Shown here piece by piece: positions 17,182 to 25,812 of a stretch of 46,862 nucleotides of DNA. Position numbers and translations under genes: made by a program. The DNA comes from Alphaproteobacteria bacterium (GTDB lineage Bacteria > Pseudomonadota > Alphaproteobacteria > RF32 > CAG-239). Positions within the stretch are counted from its first letter, which is position 1. Each line of letters begins with the position of its first letter. Below the pieces are notes generated by a model, which saw only the letters and a program-made list of their open reading frames with translations, searched no databases and was not told where the DNA came from. Location of the stretch: assembly GCA_017475705.1 (NCBI GenBank), contig JAFVFB010000035.1, forward strand, positions 1 to 46,862. The letters are read 5' to 3'.

Positions 17182-17838
17182 TTATTTTACACAAGCATCA
17201 GCCCCTCTTATATACAGTGGCTTAGGAAAATCAAGGCTTTTTGCTAAAAATTTTTGATACGTAACCTCAAAAGCGGCATCAATATCAATCATTTCAGAAA
17301 GTTCAACAGATTTTATCTGCAGACCTGAAGATGTAGCCAACAGTCGCTCAACGCCATCGCCGATTAAACTGACCTGACCTTTTTTAAGTTTTTGTAAGAT
17401 ATCCTCTCGCCGCAAAGCCATCGGCTCAGTCAATTTTTTGAGCCTTTCATCAAAGAGCTGAAAATAAAAATCATCACGCTTAGTTTCGATGACCACTGCG
17501 TTAAAAACCGCCCGATTCGCCGCTTTAAGCATCTTAGCATAAACTTCAAAGGCACTGATTCCCGTAATTTGCAATTGTGGAGCCCCCAATGCCAGCCCCC
17601 GAGCAAAGGCTAAACCTGCGCGCACACCGGTAAAAGAACCCGGTCCTGTGCAGACCCCTAACAAACCGATTTGCTGAAAACAAAGCCGATGCTCTTTAAG
17701 CATTGTCTCCACATCACAGGCCAAAGCCTCAGCCTGCCCAAACTCCATTATTTTTTCAACCTTTGCCAGCCGTTTCATATCGTCATAAAGGCCGATAGCA
17801 ATTCCGCCAGCAGTTGTATCAAAAACCAATGTATACAT
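17182..17838 (-). CDS. tsaB: tRNA threonylcarbamoyladenosine biosynthesis protein TsaB
   Basis: TsaB is the inactive scaffold paralogue of TsaD, required with TsaD and TsaE for t6A37 synthesis on ANN-decoding tRNAs. The 218-residue product starts VFDTTAGGIAIGL (ASKHA beta strand), contains GVCTGPGSFTGVRAGLAFARGLAL (about 61-84, the family hallmark, which overlaps the ATP-fold interface) and is shorter than TsaD, as expected. It is followed at 82 bases by ihfB. rimI and fur, which often follow it in alphaproteobacteria, are not adjacent. Confidence 0.9.
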   Translation of the reverse strand: MYTLVFDTTAGGIAIGLYDDMKRLAKVEKIMEFGQAEALACDVETMLKEHRLCFQQIGLLGVCTGPGSFTGVRAGLAFARGLALGAPQLQITGISAFEVYAKMLKAANRAVFNAVVIETKRDDFYFQLFDERLKKLTEPMALRREDILQKLKKGQVSLIGDGVERLLATSSGLQIKSVELSEMIDIDAAFEVTYQKFLAKSLDFPKPLYIRGADACVK

Positions 17839-17876
17839 GTCCTTGTTTACTCTTTCAATTTTTAGTTTGCTATCAC

Positions 17877-17906
17877 TTTACAAATATCTTAAAAAGTCTA
17901 TATACT
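17877..17906 (+). promoter_or_regulatory. Candidate sigma70 promoter of the PAS protein gene
   Basis: TTTACA (17877-17882), an 18-base spacer and TATACT (17901-17906), about 50 bases before the start. Confidence 0.5.
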
Positions 17907-17956
17907 AAAATAAAAAAACAAACAACCCTTAATTTTATGCGCTTGGAACAAAAAAT

Positions 17957-19579
17957 ATGAACATAGAGACGATAACAGTACTTATATATGTATGCATTGG
18001 TATAACTCTGATTTTTCCCTTTGTAATTGGGCTGATATTGCACCGCCTGCGCTGCACCAGACGCGCCCTGATAAACCAAACTGATTGGAGCAAATTGTAT
18101 GAAGAAATGCTCTATGCTGCTCAAGATGGCTATCTGGTCAATAATATCAGCAAAGATAGTACTGAAACCCATTGTTCACGCAGACTGGCTACGTTGCTAA
18201 ACTTAAAAAATGGCGAAAAGAGCACCGCTGCCGAAGTATTTAGCGTTTTTGCACACAAGGATGGAGAAGCCTTAACCGCTTTTTACAAAAATCTCACCCA
18301 AAACGGTACCAGCTTTGAAACCATGGCCAAAACCAAAACAGCCAAAACCTTTGCCATCACCGGCGTGCGGATAAATTCCCCTCATATGGAAATTGACTGC
18401 AATTGCCTCTGGTTTCGAGATATAACCTCCAGCGCAGAGTTTATTGCCCGAGTAACCGATGAGGCTTATCATTGCCGCCAAAAGTTAGAAGACTTCCGCA
18501 TTCTGATTGACCATCTTCCCTGCCCCGTTTGGCTGAGAAACGAACAGCAAGAAATGCTCATCATGAACCGTGGTTATTTAAAATTACTCGGCCTCAAAGA
18601 TTTTAAAGATATCACCCCACAAAACACAGCACTCCATGATTTGGGCAACACCACCAACTTTACAGAAATAGCTAAGATAGCACGAGAATCAAACACCCCA
18701 CAAAAAAAACAAATCAATATCCTAAGCGACGGTGATCTGAAACGCTTTGAACTAACCGAAACCCCATATTACGATTCGTCCTTAAAAACATCTCACACCA
18801 TTGGCTCACTGATAGATATTACCGAATTTGATGAAGCTAAACGTAATTACCGCGTTCATCTCGATTCGCATTTGGAAATTTTAAGTTCGCTGGATACCGC
18901 TTTTTGCATCATCAACACCAAACATAATTTCACCTTTGGCAATGCGGCATTTCTAAAACTCTGGAACTTACCGGAAAACTTTTTGGAACAATCTCCGCAC
19001 TACAATGCCTTTTTAGACAAGATTCGTGAGGCTAAAGTACTACCGGAAGTATCAGATTTTAAGGCCTACAAAGAAGAAGAAAACAAAGCTTTTGATGCTC
19101 TAACAGAACAACGTGAAGACATGCTCTATATTCCAGACGGCCGCACTTTTCGCAGAATACGCGCCCCTCACCCGGACGGCACGATTATTGCCTACGAAGA
19201 TTTGACCGACCGCTTAGATACCTCACGCAAACTAGGAGATTTATTAGCCGTTCAGCAAGGCCTCTTAGATAACGTCAGCGATTCTGTGCTTATCTTTTCC
19301 CCCTCCCTTAAGCTGAAATACTACAACAAAGCCTATCTCAAACTTTGGGATAGCCACAATAGCGAATTAGATAAAAAGCCGCACTTAAGCGATATTCTAA
19401 ACCAACAAAAGAACCTTCTGCCAGAAATAGAAGATTGGCAATCTTTCCGCGATGATATGCAAAAACATATTATCGCCTGCACACCGTTTACGCTCAAACT
19501 CAAAAATAAACAACGCTACAAAGTGACCCCAGTAATTTTGGCAGATACATCATTAATGATAACTTATCATAAAGAGTAG
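17957..19579 (+). CDS. Membrane-anchored multi-PAS protein, DivL-like, lacking a kinase domain
   Basis: A 540-residue protein with one N-terminal membrane helix (about 5-28) and three to four PAS-like domains: one near 40-150, one from about 175 (LIDHLPCPVWLRNEQQEML), one from about 305 (LSSLDTAFCIINTKHNFTF), and one from about 435 (LLDNVSDSVLIFSPSLKLK). The link LLAVQQGLLDN before the last PAS and the segment DGRTFRRIRAPHPDG are typical of alphaproteobacterial DivL-type sensors, which in Caulobacter link DivK to CckA and the CtrA cell-cycle pathway. DivL continues into a histidine-kinase-like module; here the stop comes exactly at the end of the last PAS (MITYHKE). No kinase follows; the next gene is unrelated. 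Function as a PAS scaffold is inferred. Confidence 0.7.
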   Translation: MNIETITVLIYVCIGITLIFPFVIGLILHRLRCTRRALINQTDWSKLYEEMLYAAQDGYLVNNISKDSTETHCSRRLATLLNLKNGEKSTAAEVFSVFAHKDGEALTAFYKNLTQNGTSFETMAKTKTAKTFAITGVRINSPHMEIDCNCLWFRDITSSAEFIARVTDEAYHCRQKLEDFRILIDHLPCPVWLRNEQQEMLIMNRGYLKLLGLKDFKDITPQNTALHDLGNTTNFTEIAKIARESNTPQKKQINILSDGDLKRFELTETPYYDSSLKTSHTIGSLIDITEFDEAKRNYRVHLDSHLEILSSLDTAFCIINTKHNFTFGNAAFLKLWNLPENFLEQSPHYNAFLDKIREAKVLPEVSDFKAYKEEENKAFDALTEQREDMLYIPDGRTFRRIRAPHPDGTIIAYEDLTDRLDTSRKLGDLLAVQQGLLDNVSDSVLIFSPSLKLKYYNKAYLKLWDSHNSELDKKPHLSDILNQQKNLLPEIEDWQSFRDDMQKHIIACTPFTLKLKNKQRYKVTPVILADTSLMITYHKE

Positions 19580-19598
19580 TTGACAGTAGGAGAAGATC

Positions 19599-20414
19599 AT
19601 GGAAAAGCAATTCCGACGCAAACTAATTGATTGGAACAAAAAAAGCGGCAACGATGATGAACGTATCAGCAAAAGATTAGAAGGCCGCGCTCTGTTAGCA
19701 GACAGTGCCACTACCCAAAACGATTCTCGCCCCAAAACCACCCAAACAACACCTCCGCGCACCACCCCACTGTTAAAAATCCGCAAACGGATCCGCGAAG
19801 CTTGTGATGACGAAGAAGAAGATGAAGAAGAAAACGTGTATATTCCTTTTTTCAACATTAGTTTAATTGAGGATCGCGAGCAGGAATATGATGAGACCAA
19901 TGCTCTCCCACGCAATCAGCAAAAAGCCTCTGAAACATTACGTATTGCTAAAGAACAAGAGATGGCTGGAAAACTAAATATTTTAATGGACACGGCGATG
20001 CTGGCTGGCAAAGCTGGCTTGTCCCCCAAAATGACCGCCCAAGATGCCCGCTTACTAAACACACCGAACTATAACCCCACGCGATTACGCCGTAAAGCGG
20101 TTAAGCAAAAAATCGAGCAACCGCTGCAGCTCAAAGGTGAAGTTAGCGAAAAAGAATTACCGCAGCTGGCTCAAGCCGTCAAACAACTAAAAAAAGACTT
20201 TCCGCTCGATTCGCTGAAAGATTTATCGCCCCAAGATATAATCGAGCTTGATAAACAAGACGACGAAGAACAAGTTGCCAAGATGATATTAGAAAAGTCT
20301 GGCCGTAAGCCTAAACGTAAACCGCAATCGCTGGTGGAATTAGCCAAAGATATTTATGAGATAGAACAACAGCAACCAGAGTTAACAACGAATAAAAACA
20401 AACAAAAAGAATAA
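19599..20414 (+). CDS. Charged, largely disordered protein of unknown function
   Basis: A 271-residue protein I do not recognise. It has a basic start, a Thr/Pro-rich linker (about 38-58), a strongly acidic run (DDEEEDEEE, about 69-77), a hydrophobic YIPFFNISLIED patch (about 81-92), a helical segment around MAGKLNILMDTAMLAGKAGL, and a Lys/Glu/Gln-rich tail with no membrane helix or signal peptide. Composition predicts disorder with short helices, as in adaptor or polar-organising proteins. TAGGAG precedes the ATG, 19 bases after the PAS protein stop, so the two are probably co-transcribed and may work together; that link is inferred only from position. Confidence 0.75.
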   Translation: MEKQFRRKLIDWNKKSGNDDERISKRLEGRALLADSATTQNDSRPKTTQTTPPRTTPLLKIRKRIREACDDEEEDEEENVYIPFFNISLIEDREQEYDETNALPRNQQKASETLRIAKEQEMAGKLNILMDTAMLAGKAGLSPKMTAQDARLLNTPNYNPTRLRRKAVKQKIEQPLQLKGEVSEKELPQLAQAVKQLKKDFPLDSLKDLSPQDIIELDKQDDEEQVAKMILEKSGRKPKRKPQSLVELAKDIYEIEQQQPELTTNKNKQKE

Positions 20415-20430
20415 CCCGCCATAAACTTAA

Positions 20431-20459
20431 TTGACACTTATAAAACTGTGTGCTATTCT
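20431..20459 (+). promoter_or_regulatory. Strong sigma70-type promoter of the EIIA-HPr-methyltransferase operon
   Basis: A consensus TTGACA (20431-20436), a 17-base spacer and TATTCT (20454-20459). Transcription would start near 20466, which rules out an in-frame GTG at 20450 as the start of the next gene. Confidence 0.7.
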
Positions 20460-20497
20460 ATGAGTTGATGTTAATCTGCAAAGATGATGAGGTTGAG

Positions 20498-20914
20498 ATG
20501 GAAAATCAATATTATACCCTGATAGAAAAACAGGATTTTTTTGAAATAATAGAAAACAAATTTGGTGAATTAGCCATATTTATTGATGCACGCAAAGGCG
20601 AACCGCAAAACCCTTCTATGGAATATAATGGTAAAGGAACAGCTCTGTTGAAGCGTGATGGTAAAATAGCGGTTAAGCTTGATGGCATCAATAAAGAAAC
20701 CGGTGCGGCTCTGGCTGAACAAGAATTTGTGATGGTAGTCGAGCTGGATGGAGAAACAGTTGAACGGACATATGGTGTGCCGGTTGAAACCGTAGAAGAA
20801 TTTACTTTCCGCGGTCGCCAAACCAGAGCAGACGAATTAGAACGCATTAAAAGCAAGACCGAAATTTTAGCAGCCTTTGGTGCTATAAAAGTGTGGAAAA
20901 GCGGAGAAAAATAA
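20498..20914 (+). CDS. Unknown protein leading the PTS-methyltransferase operon
   Basis: A 138-residue cytoplasmic protein I do not recognise. It reads as an alternating beta/turn fold with segments such as GELAIFIDARKG, GTALLKRDGKIAVKLDG and EQEFVMVVELDGE, ending in a short helix (ELERIKSKTEILAAFG). There is no signal peptide or membrane helix. ATG 20498 has GAGG six bases ahead and lies downstream of the predicted transcript start. Its stop overlaps the EIIA start (TAATG), so it is translationally coupled to the PTS genes and may be a partner or regulator of them. hprK or a sensor often precedes these PTS genes in alphaproteobacteria; this protein resembles neither. Confidence 0.8.
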   Translation: MENQYYTLIEKQDFFEIIENKFGELAIFIDARKGEPQNPSMEYNGKGTALLKRDGKIAVKLDGINKETGAALAEQEFVMVVELDGETVERTYGVPVETVEEFTFRGRQTRADELERIKSKTEILAAFGAIKVWKSGEK

Positions 20915-21312
20915 TGATTGGAATTGTGTTGGTCACACACGGCAATCTGGCCGATGAATTTGTTTCTGCCATGCAACATGTGGTCGGTCCGCAAACCCAA
21001 ATTGCGACGGCCTGCATTGGCCCGAATGATGATATGAATGAACGCCGCAAAGATATCTTAAACAAAGTAAATGGCGTAGATAGCGGTGATGGTGTCATTG
21101 TGCTGACAGATATGTTCGGCGGCACGCCTTCCAACCTAGCCATTTCGATTATGGACCGAGCCAAAGTGGAAGTTATTGCCGGAATTAATTTACCCATGCT
21201 GGTTAAATTAAACACCTTACGCAAAGAAAAAAGCTTAAAAGAGGCCGTAGCCGGTGCCAAAGAAGCTGGCATAAAATATATTACAATTGCCTCTGAACTA
21301 TTAGGGAAATAA
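20914..21312 (+). CDS. PTS fructose/mannose-type EIIA domain protein
   Basis: A 132-residue single-domain EIIA(Man) protein. It starts MIGIVLVTHG, with His9 in the position of the phosphorylated histidine, and contains GVIVLTDMFGGTPSNLA, the conserved family core (about 56-72). It accepts phosphate from HPr. There is no EIIB, EIIC or EIID gene nearby, so it probably regulates rather than transports, as in the alphaproteobacterial PTS-Ntr. ATG 20914 overlaps the previous stop and has GGAG ahead; the longer in-frame start at 20893 would add seven basic residues before the family start. HPr follows after two bases. Confidence 0.92.
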   Translation: MIGIVLVTHGNLADEFVSAMQHVVGPQTQIATACIGPNDDMNERRKDILNKVNGVDSGDGVIVLTDMFGGTPSNLAISIMDRAKVEVIAGINLPMLVKLNTLRKEKSLKEAVAGAKEAGIKYITIASELLGK

Positions 21313-21314
21313 CC

Positions 21315-21593
21315 ATGGCAGACAAAAAGACCATCGATATAGAAATCATCAATGAACGCGGCTTGCATGCACGTGCAGCAGCAAATTTTGTAAAAGCTAT
21401 TGACGGCCTAGATGCTGAAGTGGAAGTGGAACGCCTTGGACAAACCGTAGATGGCAATTCTATTATGGGCTTAATGATGCTAGCAGCCTCCAAAGGCACC
21501 AGCATCAAAATCACTGCCAGCGGCACAGAAGCTGACCTCGCCATCAAAAACCTAACCAACCTGATAAACAGCAAATTCGGTGAGGAAAAATGA
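21315..21593 (+). CDS. ptsH: Phosphocarrier protein HPr
   Basis: A 92-residue HPr that relays phosphate from EI to EIIA. The active-site RGLHARAA gives phospho-His18, and GNSIMGLMML holds Ser49, matching the regulatory Ser46 phosphorylated by HprK in other bacteria. Both sites are intact, so dual regulation is possible although hprK is not in the window. The stop TGA overlaps the ATG of the DNA methyltransferase (ATGA), showing translational coupling. In PTS-Ntr this protein may equally be called NPr; the EIIA(Man)-HPr pairing is typical of alphaproteobacteria. Confidence 0.94.
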   Translation: MADKKTIDIEIINERGLHARAAANFVKAIDGLDAEVEVERLGQTVDGNSIMGLMMLAASKGTSIKITASGTEADLAIKNLTNLINSKFGEEK

Positions 21594-22522
21594 CCACTCA
21601 GCCAGCACCGCGTAATAAAACCATTACCCTAACCGAAAAACAAACGGAAAAATATGCGGCGCGCGCTATCACGTTGAGCGGCAAAGCGAAACTCAAAGAT
21701 ATTATTGACCGCACCATTTGGCAGGATACTTTCGAAGCCTTAAAATTTTTGCCTGCAGATTTTGCAGATTTAGTGGTGGTAGATCCTCCTTATAACCTCA
21801 CCAAAAAATTTGGCACCAAAGAATTTAAATCAATGGATTGGAATGCCTACAAAAAATGGATGGACAAGTGGTTAGCAGAAGTGTTTATCTCATTAAAACC
21901 CAACGGTACTCTATATATTTGCTCGGATTGGAATACCTCCATTGCCATCCCTGAAATTGCCGGCAAATATTTTTTACTGAAAAACCGTATCACTTGGGAG
22001 CGCGAAAAAGGTAGAAGTGCCAGCAACAATTGGAAAAATTGCATGGAAGATATTTGGTTTTTCACCAAATCTGCCGAACATACTTTCAATCTCGATGCTG
22101 TAAAACTCAAAAGACCGGTGTTAGCTCCTTATAAAGATGATAAAGGTATTCCTAAAGATTGGCAGGAAGATACCGCAGATAGCGGTGCCAAATACCGCTT
22201 AACAGCACCGTCAAACTTATGGACAGACATCTCGATTCCCTTCTGGTCTATGGCTGAAAACACCTCTCACCCCACCCAAAAACCAGAAAAATTAATAGCC
22301 AAACTCATCCTAGCCTCGTCAAACCCCGGTGATGTTATTTTTGACCCTTTTTTAGGCTCTGGCACCACCTCAGTCACAGCCAAAAAACTCAATCGTCATT
22401 TTGTAGGAATTGAGCGCGAAAAAGAATATGTCGCACTGGCTGAAAAAAGATTAGAAATGGCCGAAACCGATAAAACTATCCAAGGCTATGAAGATGGCGT
22501 ATTTAAATTACGTCATGCCTAA
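21590..22522 (+). CDS. Orphan beta-class DNA methyltransferase (N6-adenine or N4-cytosine)
   Basis: A 310-residue methyltransferase. The catalytic motif DPPY (65-68) precedes the SAM motif DPFLGSG (252-258), the beta-class order. The target region between them contains NRITWEREKGRSASNNWKNCMEDIWFF, followed by HPTQKPEKLIAKLI before the SAM motif. DPPY favours adenine-N6. It is not CcrM: CcrM has an extra C-terminal DNA-contact domain of about 80 residues and a different central region, both absent here. No restriction enzyme is adjacent. Its ATG overlaps the HPr stop by four bases, so it belongs to the EIIA-HPr operon, an unusual home for a methyltransferase. The recognition site cannot be read from sequence. 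Confidence 0.88.
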   Translation: MTTQPAPRNKTITLTEKQTEKYAARAITLSGKAKLKDIIDRTIWQDTFEALKFLPADFADLVVVDPPYNLTKKFGTKEFKSMDWNAYKKWMDKWLAEVFISLKPNGTLYICSDWNTSIAIPEIAGKYFLLKNRITWEREKGRSASNNWKNCMEDIWFFTKSAEHTFNLDAVKLKRPVLAPYKDDKGIPKDWQEDTADSGAKYRLTAPSNLWTDISIPFWSMAENTSHPTQKPEKLIAKLILASSNPGDVIFDPFLGSGTTSVTAKKLNRHFVGIEREKEYVALAEKRLEMAETDKTIQGYEDGVFKLRHA

Positions 22523-22579
22523 AATCTCTCCCTTAAATATACGGCTAAAAAAAGCTTGTTCATCTCCGCAAAAAAAGAT

Positions 22580-22608
22580 ATTGAGTTTTGCTAATTTGTA
22601 ACCTATAT
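22580..22608 (+). promoter_or_regulatory. Heat-shock (RpoH-type) promoter of ftsH
   Basis: ATTG at 22580-22583 (one mismatch to CTTG), an 18-base spacer and a perfect CCTATAT at 22602-22608, 38 bases before the start codon. Confidence 0.6.
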
Positions 22609-22646
22609 TATTGAGCATCAATTCAAATTAAAACAAGAGGAAATCA

Positions 22647-24512
22647 ATGAAAGATTCTAAAAGTATTTTGTTTTGGCTCATTGCCTTTATTGCATTGAGT
22701 ATATTATTTAATGTTTATAATCCCCAATCTGGGCACCATAGCATCGCTGAAGTTGCTTTTTCAGACTTTATGAACAAAGCAGAAGAAGGGCATGTTAATG
22801 CGGTTACCATTGTGGGTCATGATATAAACGGCAGTTATAGTGATGGGACACATTTTCATACTTATGCGCCTTATGACCCCAATATGGTCGAGACCTTACG
22901 CAAGATGGATATAAAAATCGAAGCCAAACCGGTAGATACTTCAGAAAGCACTTTTTGGGGGATTCTAATCTCGTGGTTTCCAATGCTGTTATTAATTGGC
23001 GTATGGATATTTTTCATGCGGCAAGCAAATTCTGGTAACAACAAAGCAATGAGTTTCGGCAAATCTCGCGCCAGATTAATCGAAAATACCAAGAAAGTCA
23101 CCTTTGCTGATGTGGCAGGTGCAGAAGAAAGTAAGCAAGAATTAGAAGAAATTATAGATTTTTTAAAAGACCCGCAAAAATTTCAGAGACTAGGAGGTAA
23201 AATTCCAAAGGGTGTTTTATTGGTTGGCCCTCCAGGAACAGGTAAAACCCTATTAGCCAAAGCCGTTGCCGGTGAGGCAGATGTTCCGTTTTTCTCCATC
23301 TCTGGTTCAGATTTTGTGGAGATGTTTGTGGGAGTGGGCGCATCTCGAGTAAGAGATATGTTTGCGCAAGCCAAAAAGAATGCCCCCTGCCTGCTTTTTA
23401 TTGATGAAATAGATGCCGTGGGCAGACACCGTGGTGCCGGTCTTGGTGGCGGTAACGACGAACGTGAGCAAACCTTAAACCAACTATTGGTTGAAATGGA
23501 CGGCTTTGAGGCAAATGAAAATGTGATTTTAATTGCCGCCACCAATCGACCGGACGTATTAGATCCGGCATTATTGCGCCCCGGCAGATTTGACCGCCAA
23601 GTTACGGTAAGCAACCCTGATGTCAAAGGCCGGGAAGAAATTCTCAAAGTACATACCCGCAAGGTTCCTTTAGGTAAAGATGTGGATTTAAGCGTGGTAG
23701 CAAGGGGCACGCCTGGTTTTTCCGGTGCTGATTTAGCCAATCTGGTTAATGAAGCTGCTCTGCTTGCAGCGCGTCAAAACAAGCTCAAAGTTAGCTCTGC
23801 TGATTTTGATAATGCCAAAGATAAAGTCTTAATGGGTAATGAGCGCAAATCATTAGCTATGGACGAGAAAGAAAAAACGCTAACCGCTTATCATGAAGCC
23901 GGTCACGCCATTTGTTCATTAAACGTCAAAGACACCGACCCAATTCATAAAGCGACCATTATTCCGCGTGGCAGAGCATTAGGAATGGTGCAACAACTGC
24001 CTGAAAAAGACAAATATTCCTATACACGTACGCAGATGCTTTCGCGCCTGACCATTATGATGGGAGGCCGCGTTGCTGAAGAATTAAAATTCGGTTATGC
24101 GGAAGTCACCTCTGGTGCATCTTCAGACATTAATGCCGCTACCAATCTAGCCCGTGCGATGGTTACCGAATGGGGCATGAGTGATATTTTAGGCCCGATT
24201 CGTTATTCCGAAAATTCGAATGAAGTTTTTCTCGGACGCTCTGTAACTCAAAATCAAAATATGAGCGAAGAGACCGCACGTTTAGTTGATGCAGAAATTA
24301 AGCGGCTGATCACAGATGGTTATGAAGAAGCCAAAATGATTCTGCAAAAACATAAAAAAGATTGGGAAACCCTAGCTCAAGCGTTAATGGAGTATGAAAC
24401 CTTAACCGGTGAAGAGATAAAAGAAATCTTGGCCGGAAAACCCATTGATAAAAGCAAAGATGCCCCCGTGCCGGAAGAAAAACGTACCAAAGCTTCTGTA
24501 CCGGAGCTATAA
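22647..24512 (+). CDS. ftsH: ATP-dependent zinc metalloprotease FtsH
   Basis: Membrane-anchored AAA+ protease that degrades misfolded membrane proteins and short-lived regulators such as RpoH and LpxC. The 621-residue protein has two N-terminal membrane helices (about 7-24 and 104-124) around a periplasmic domain, Walker A GPPGTGKT (194-201), Walker [12 protein letters not shown], the second region of homology [20 protein letters not shown], and the zinc site HEAGH (416-420). Length is normal. GAGGA precedes the ATG. It follows the methyltransferase by 124 bases with its own heat-shock type promoter. tilS, the usual alphaproteobacterial neighbour upstream, is absent. Confidence 0.98.
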   Translation: MKDSKSILFWLIAFIALSILFNVYNPQSGHHSIAEVAFSDFMNKAEEGHVNAVTIVGHDINGSYSDGTHFHTYAPYDPNMVETLRKMDIKIEAKPVDTSESTFWGILISWFPMLLLIGVWIFFMRQANSGNNKAMSFGKSRARLIENTKKVTFADVAGAEESKQELEEIIDFLKDPQKFQRLGGKIPKGVLLVGPPGTGKTLLAKAVAGEADVPFFSISGSDFVEMFVGVGASRVRDMFAQAKKNAPCLLFIDEIDAVGRHRGAGLGGGNDEREQTLNQLLVEMDGFEANENVILIAATNRPDVLDPALLRPGRFDRQVTVSNPDVKGREEILKVHTRKVPLGKDVDLSVVARGTPGFSGADLANLVNEAALLAARQNKLKVSSADFDNAKDKVLMGNERKSLAMDEKEKTLTAYHEAGHAICSLNVKDTDPIHKATIIPRGRALGMVQQLPEKDKYSYTRTQMLSRLTIMMGGRVAEELKFGYAEVTSGASSDINAATNLARAMVTEWGMSDILGPIRYSENSNEVFLGRSVTQNQNMSEETARLVDAEIKRLITDGYEEAKMILQKHKKDWETLAQALMEYETLTGEEIKEILAGKPIDKSKDAPVPEEKRTKASVPEL

Positions 24513-24526
24513 TAGTTCCTAGCACA

Positions 24527-24561
24527 CAAAAAAGCAGGCTTTATATAAAGCCTGCTTTTTT
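24527..24561. terminator. Bidirectional terminator between ftsH and a convergent gene
   Basis: AGCAGGCTTTA and TAAAGCCTGCT form an 11-pair stem with A runs on one side and T runs on the other, serving both strands. Confidence 0.92.
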
Positions 24562-24582
24562 AGTTCATCGAACATCACGCAT

Positions 24583-24948
24583 TTAAGCATTGATGTCATC
24601 ATAATGTGGACTTTCCTGAGCGTAATGGATTTTGCCGCGCTCATCAAACAGCAGACAAAGCCCTCCATGACGAAGGTTGACTTTCTTAAGCCGGCGCTCT
24701 CTACAGTTTCTCTTTAAGTAGACCAGCACCCAAACGCCATTAGCATGCCTAACCAAGTGCACCCCATCGCTGAGCGGCAAAAAACCGCGAATGTTCTCAT
24801 AGATGACTTGTCCTTGACCATCTATGACCCTGAGCTCATAACCACGAACCAACCCGTAGGTTTGGTTCAACTCTAGCCGTCCTACGGCCGTCACTTGAAA
24901 ATTTCCAACCTGAACGCACAGAGGTTGGATTTCGTCCTGTTTATTCAT
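24583..24948 (-). CDS. Hypothetical cytoplasmic protein
   Basis: A 121-residue protein I do not recognise. It looks all-beta, with strands such as VQVGNFQVTAVGRLEL, YELRVIDGQGQVIYE, HLVRHANGVWVLVYLKR and GGLCLLFDERGKIHYA, a pattern of short repeated hairpins. It has no signal peptide or membrane helix. The ribosome site before ATG 24948 is weak. It converges on ftsH, sharing the terminator, and no functional link can be inferred. Confidence 0.65.
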   Translation of the reverse strand: MNKQDEIQPLCVQVGNFQVTAVGRLELNQTYGLVRGYELRVIDGQGQVIYENIRGFLPLSDGVHLVRHANGVWVLVYLKRNCRERRLKKVNLRHGGLCLLFDERGKIHYAQESPHYDDINA

Positions 24949-25029
24949 ATATATTAATAATTAGTAAAGCATACCTAAGATACACTTTTTTCTGCAAAAT
25001 TTCAAGTACTTTTTTATCGGCATAAAAAA

Positions 25030-25701
25030 TTATTGCTGTGCCTTAATAACATGATGCTGGAAAAGGATAAGTATCGCCAAATACGGCAAAAACATTTCGC
25101 TGGTTTCCTCCACCAACTGCAATATCGTATAAACATTTTCCGGCAGAGCAACCCCTTCATGTGCTTTTCTATAATTAGACGGGAAACGATCAATAATCTT
25201 CGAACAGACCCCTGCCGTACACAAAACTGCCGTAGACCATGTTATCGTATCCATTGCAAAGAACTGTAAAACCAATTTTTTACTAAACTTAACTGCCAGA
25301 TACCCAAGACCACCGACAATCAACAGCAATATACTGCCAAAAATAACCTTCTCAAACCAAGGATTATCCGGATCAAGGAAAAAACGCGACTTAAAAGGTG
25401 TAGAATCTGTCGTTGAAAGATGATGCTGGATTCCAGATTCGCGTAAAAAACAACACATCGTCAAAAAAATATAAATTCCCCATGCCAGCATCTTATCCTC
25501 AAAATCGCGATAAACATAGGCCAGCACAAACAACAGCAAAATATAGCCAAGCTTAGCGACAACATCAATGATTTCGCCATCAATTGTTAATCTGAGAATA
25601 TCCTGATGATACTGAAAAAAGACCACTCCAATAAAGCCAAGCCCCAATATCAAAAACACGGTTAGTGCAAAAAAAGGCGATAGGAAAATCTTTCTTATCA
25701 T
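25030..25701 (-). CDS. Polytopic inner-membrane protein, unknown function
   Basis: A 223-residue protein with about six hydrophobic segments (about 9-29, 46-64, 70-88, 118-137, 145-165 and 200-216), without recognisable transport or enzyme motifs. The polar stretch around 89-115 would be a loop; FLRESGIQHHL and QLVEETSEM resemble fragments seen in uncharacterised membrane proteins but do not define a family for me. GAGG lies nine bases before the ATG. It follows rnhB by 111 bases on the same strand. Confidence 0.75.
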   Translation of the reverse strand: MIRKIFLSPFFALTVFLILGLGFIGVVFFQYHQDILRLTIDGEIIDVVAKLGYILLLFVLAYVYRDFEDKMLAWGIYIFLTMCCFLRESGIQHHLSTTDSTPFKSRFFLDPDNPWFEKVIFGSILLLIVGGLGYLAVKFSKKLVLQFFAMDTITWSTAVLCTAGVCSKIIDRFPSNYRKAHEGVALPENVYTILQLVEETSEMFLPYLAILILFQHHVIKAQQ

Positions 25702-25812
25702 AGTTCACGTCCTCGTTAATAAATACTATAGTCAGGATAAACCCTAAAAACCGGCGGATAAACCGAATCTTAAACTTATGAACAAGAAACATATAGTGCG
25801 CTCGATTAGCTG

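Noticed and set aside
20450..20497. Earlier GTG start for the gene at 20498
   Set aside because: It lies within the predicted promoter, before the likely transcript start, and lacks a ribosome site.
21590..22522. Methyltransferase as the cell-cycle enzyme CcrM
   Set aside because: The C-terminal DNA-contact domain is missing and the central region differs; it also sits with PTS genes, not with rnhB.
23183..23740. Long open frame (185 codons) antisense to ftsH
   Set aside because: It lies wholly inside a highly conserved AAA+ gene, has no ribosome site, and its product is low-complexity Ser/Pro/Thr sequence typical of reverse-strand translation.
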